DNA of 5,013 nucleotides from Oscillospiraceae bacterium. GTDB lineage: Bacteria > Bacillota > Clostridia > Oscillospirales > Oscillospiraceae. The notes under the pieces were generated by a model. That model made no database searches. It had not been told where the DNA came from and saw nothing but the letters and a program-made list of their open reading frames with translations. Both the position numbers and the translations under genes were made by a program. The stretch is from the NCBI GenBank assembly GCA_016286595.1, contig JAEETR010000171.1, positions 1-5,013 on the forward strand. Direction: 5' to 3'. Of the stretch, positions 4,726 through 5,013 are shown piece after piece. Numbering within the stretch: the first letter of the stretch is position 1; every line of letters begins with the position of its first letter.

Positions 4726-5013
4726 TTATTTCACGTTGCCGAGGGTGCTCTCCTTGAGCACCACGTCGTGGGCGCCGCCCTCCACGATGCTGGTGGCGGA
4801 CACCAGGGTCAGGACCGCCTTCTCCTGCAGCTCCTTTATCGTCAGAGCGCCGCAGTTGCACATGGTGGAACGGACCTTCTTCAAAGACAGGGCCACGTTG
4901 TCCCTGAGGGAGCCGGCGTAGGGCACGTAGGAGTCAACGCCCTCTTCAAAGCTCAGGCCGGTGTTGCCGCCCAGATCGTAGCGCTGCCAGTTCCGGGCCC
5001 GGGCGCTTCCCTC
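4726..5013 (-). CDS. guaB: IMP dehydrogenase, C-terminal part (partial, runs off right edge)
   Basis: The last 95 codons and the TAA stop are present; the catalytic barrel and CBS region lie outside the window. IMP dehydrogenase oxidises IMP to XMP with NAD+, the committed step of guanine nucleotide synthesis. The fragment opens with EGSARARNWQRYDLGG (1-16), part of the mobile flap region. EEGVDSYVPYAG (23-34) follows, corresponding to the EGxxxxVPYKG segment of canonical enzymes, then VRSTMCNCGALTIKEL (47-62), equivalent to the usual RSGMGYxGA helix. E78-G79-G80 in SIVEGGAHDV corresponds to the C-terminal EGG that contributes to the potassium site in other IMP dehydrogenases. The wording is of a divergent form that I recall from Clostridia and from the protozoan Tritrichomonas foetus, rather than the E. 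coli or B. subtilis form. It ends in its own terminator, upstream of the sirtuin. Confidence 0.88.
   Translation of the reverse strand, partial: EGSARARNWQRYDLGGNTGLSFEEGVDSYVPYAGSLRDNVALSLKKVRSTMCNCGALTIKELQEKAVLTLVSATSIVEGGAHDVVLKESTLGNVK

Overview
The window looks like chromosomal DNA from a GC-rich, endospore-forming Clostridia bacterium (Bacillota), possibly of the Oscillospiraceae type. The main reasons are an alpha/beta-type small acid-soluble spore protein, strong AGGAGG ribosome binding sites, a clostridial tandem-OB SSB-like protein, and a divergent clostridial-type IMP dehydrogenase C-terminus. Genus-level placement is inference. I see no mobile element, CRISPR array, tRNA or rRNA.

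Layout, left to right. The 5' end of a minus-strand gene (1-133, GTG start) resembles the N-terminus of a clostridial radical SAM protein. A divergent intergenic region of about 530 bp follows; it is non-coding as far as I can tell and holds an AT-rich palindrome and small inverted repeats. Next is the plus-strand SASP gene (666-863) with its own intrinsic terminator. A two-gene plus-strand operon comes after it: an M19 membrane-dipeptidase-family zinc peptidase (978-1952) and an iron-containing alcohol dehydrogenase (1989-3167). This operon has a clear extended -10 promoter sitting inside a palindrome, which is a candidate operator.

A bidirectional terminator at 3181-3215 separates this operon from a convergent minus-strand group. 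Read in its own direction, that group is guaB (C-terminal 95 residues, running off the right edge), an intrinsic terminator, a class U-like sirtuin (3945-4667), and a tandem-OB SSB-like protein (3216-3818). A nested set of inverted repeats lies between the sirtuin and SSB-like genes.

The genes are mostly recognisable housekeeping or sporulation functions, and I do not see a clearly novel multi-gene system. The points that most deserve a second look are regulatory: the operator-like palindrome over the dipeptidase/ADH promoter, the sirtuin gene that starts just behind the guaB terminator with no room for a promoter of its own, and the nested inverted repeats at 3871-3939.
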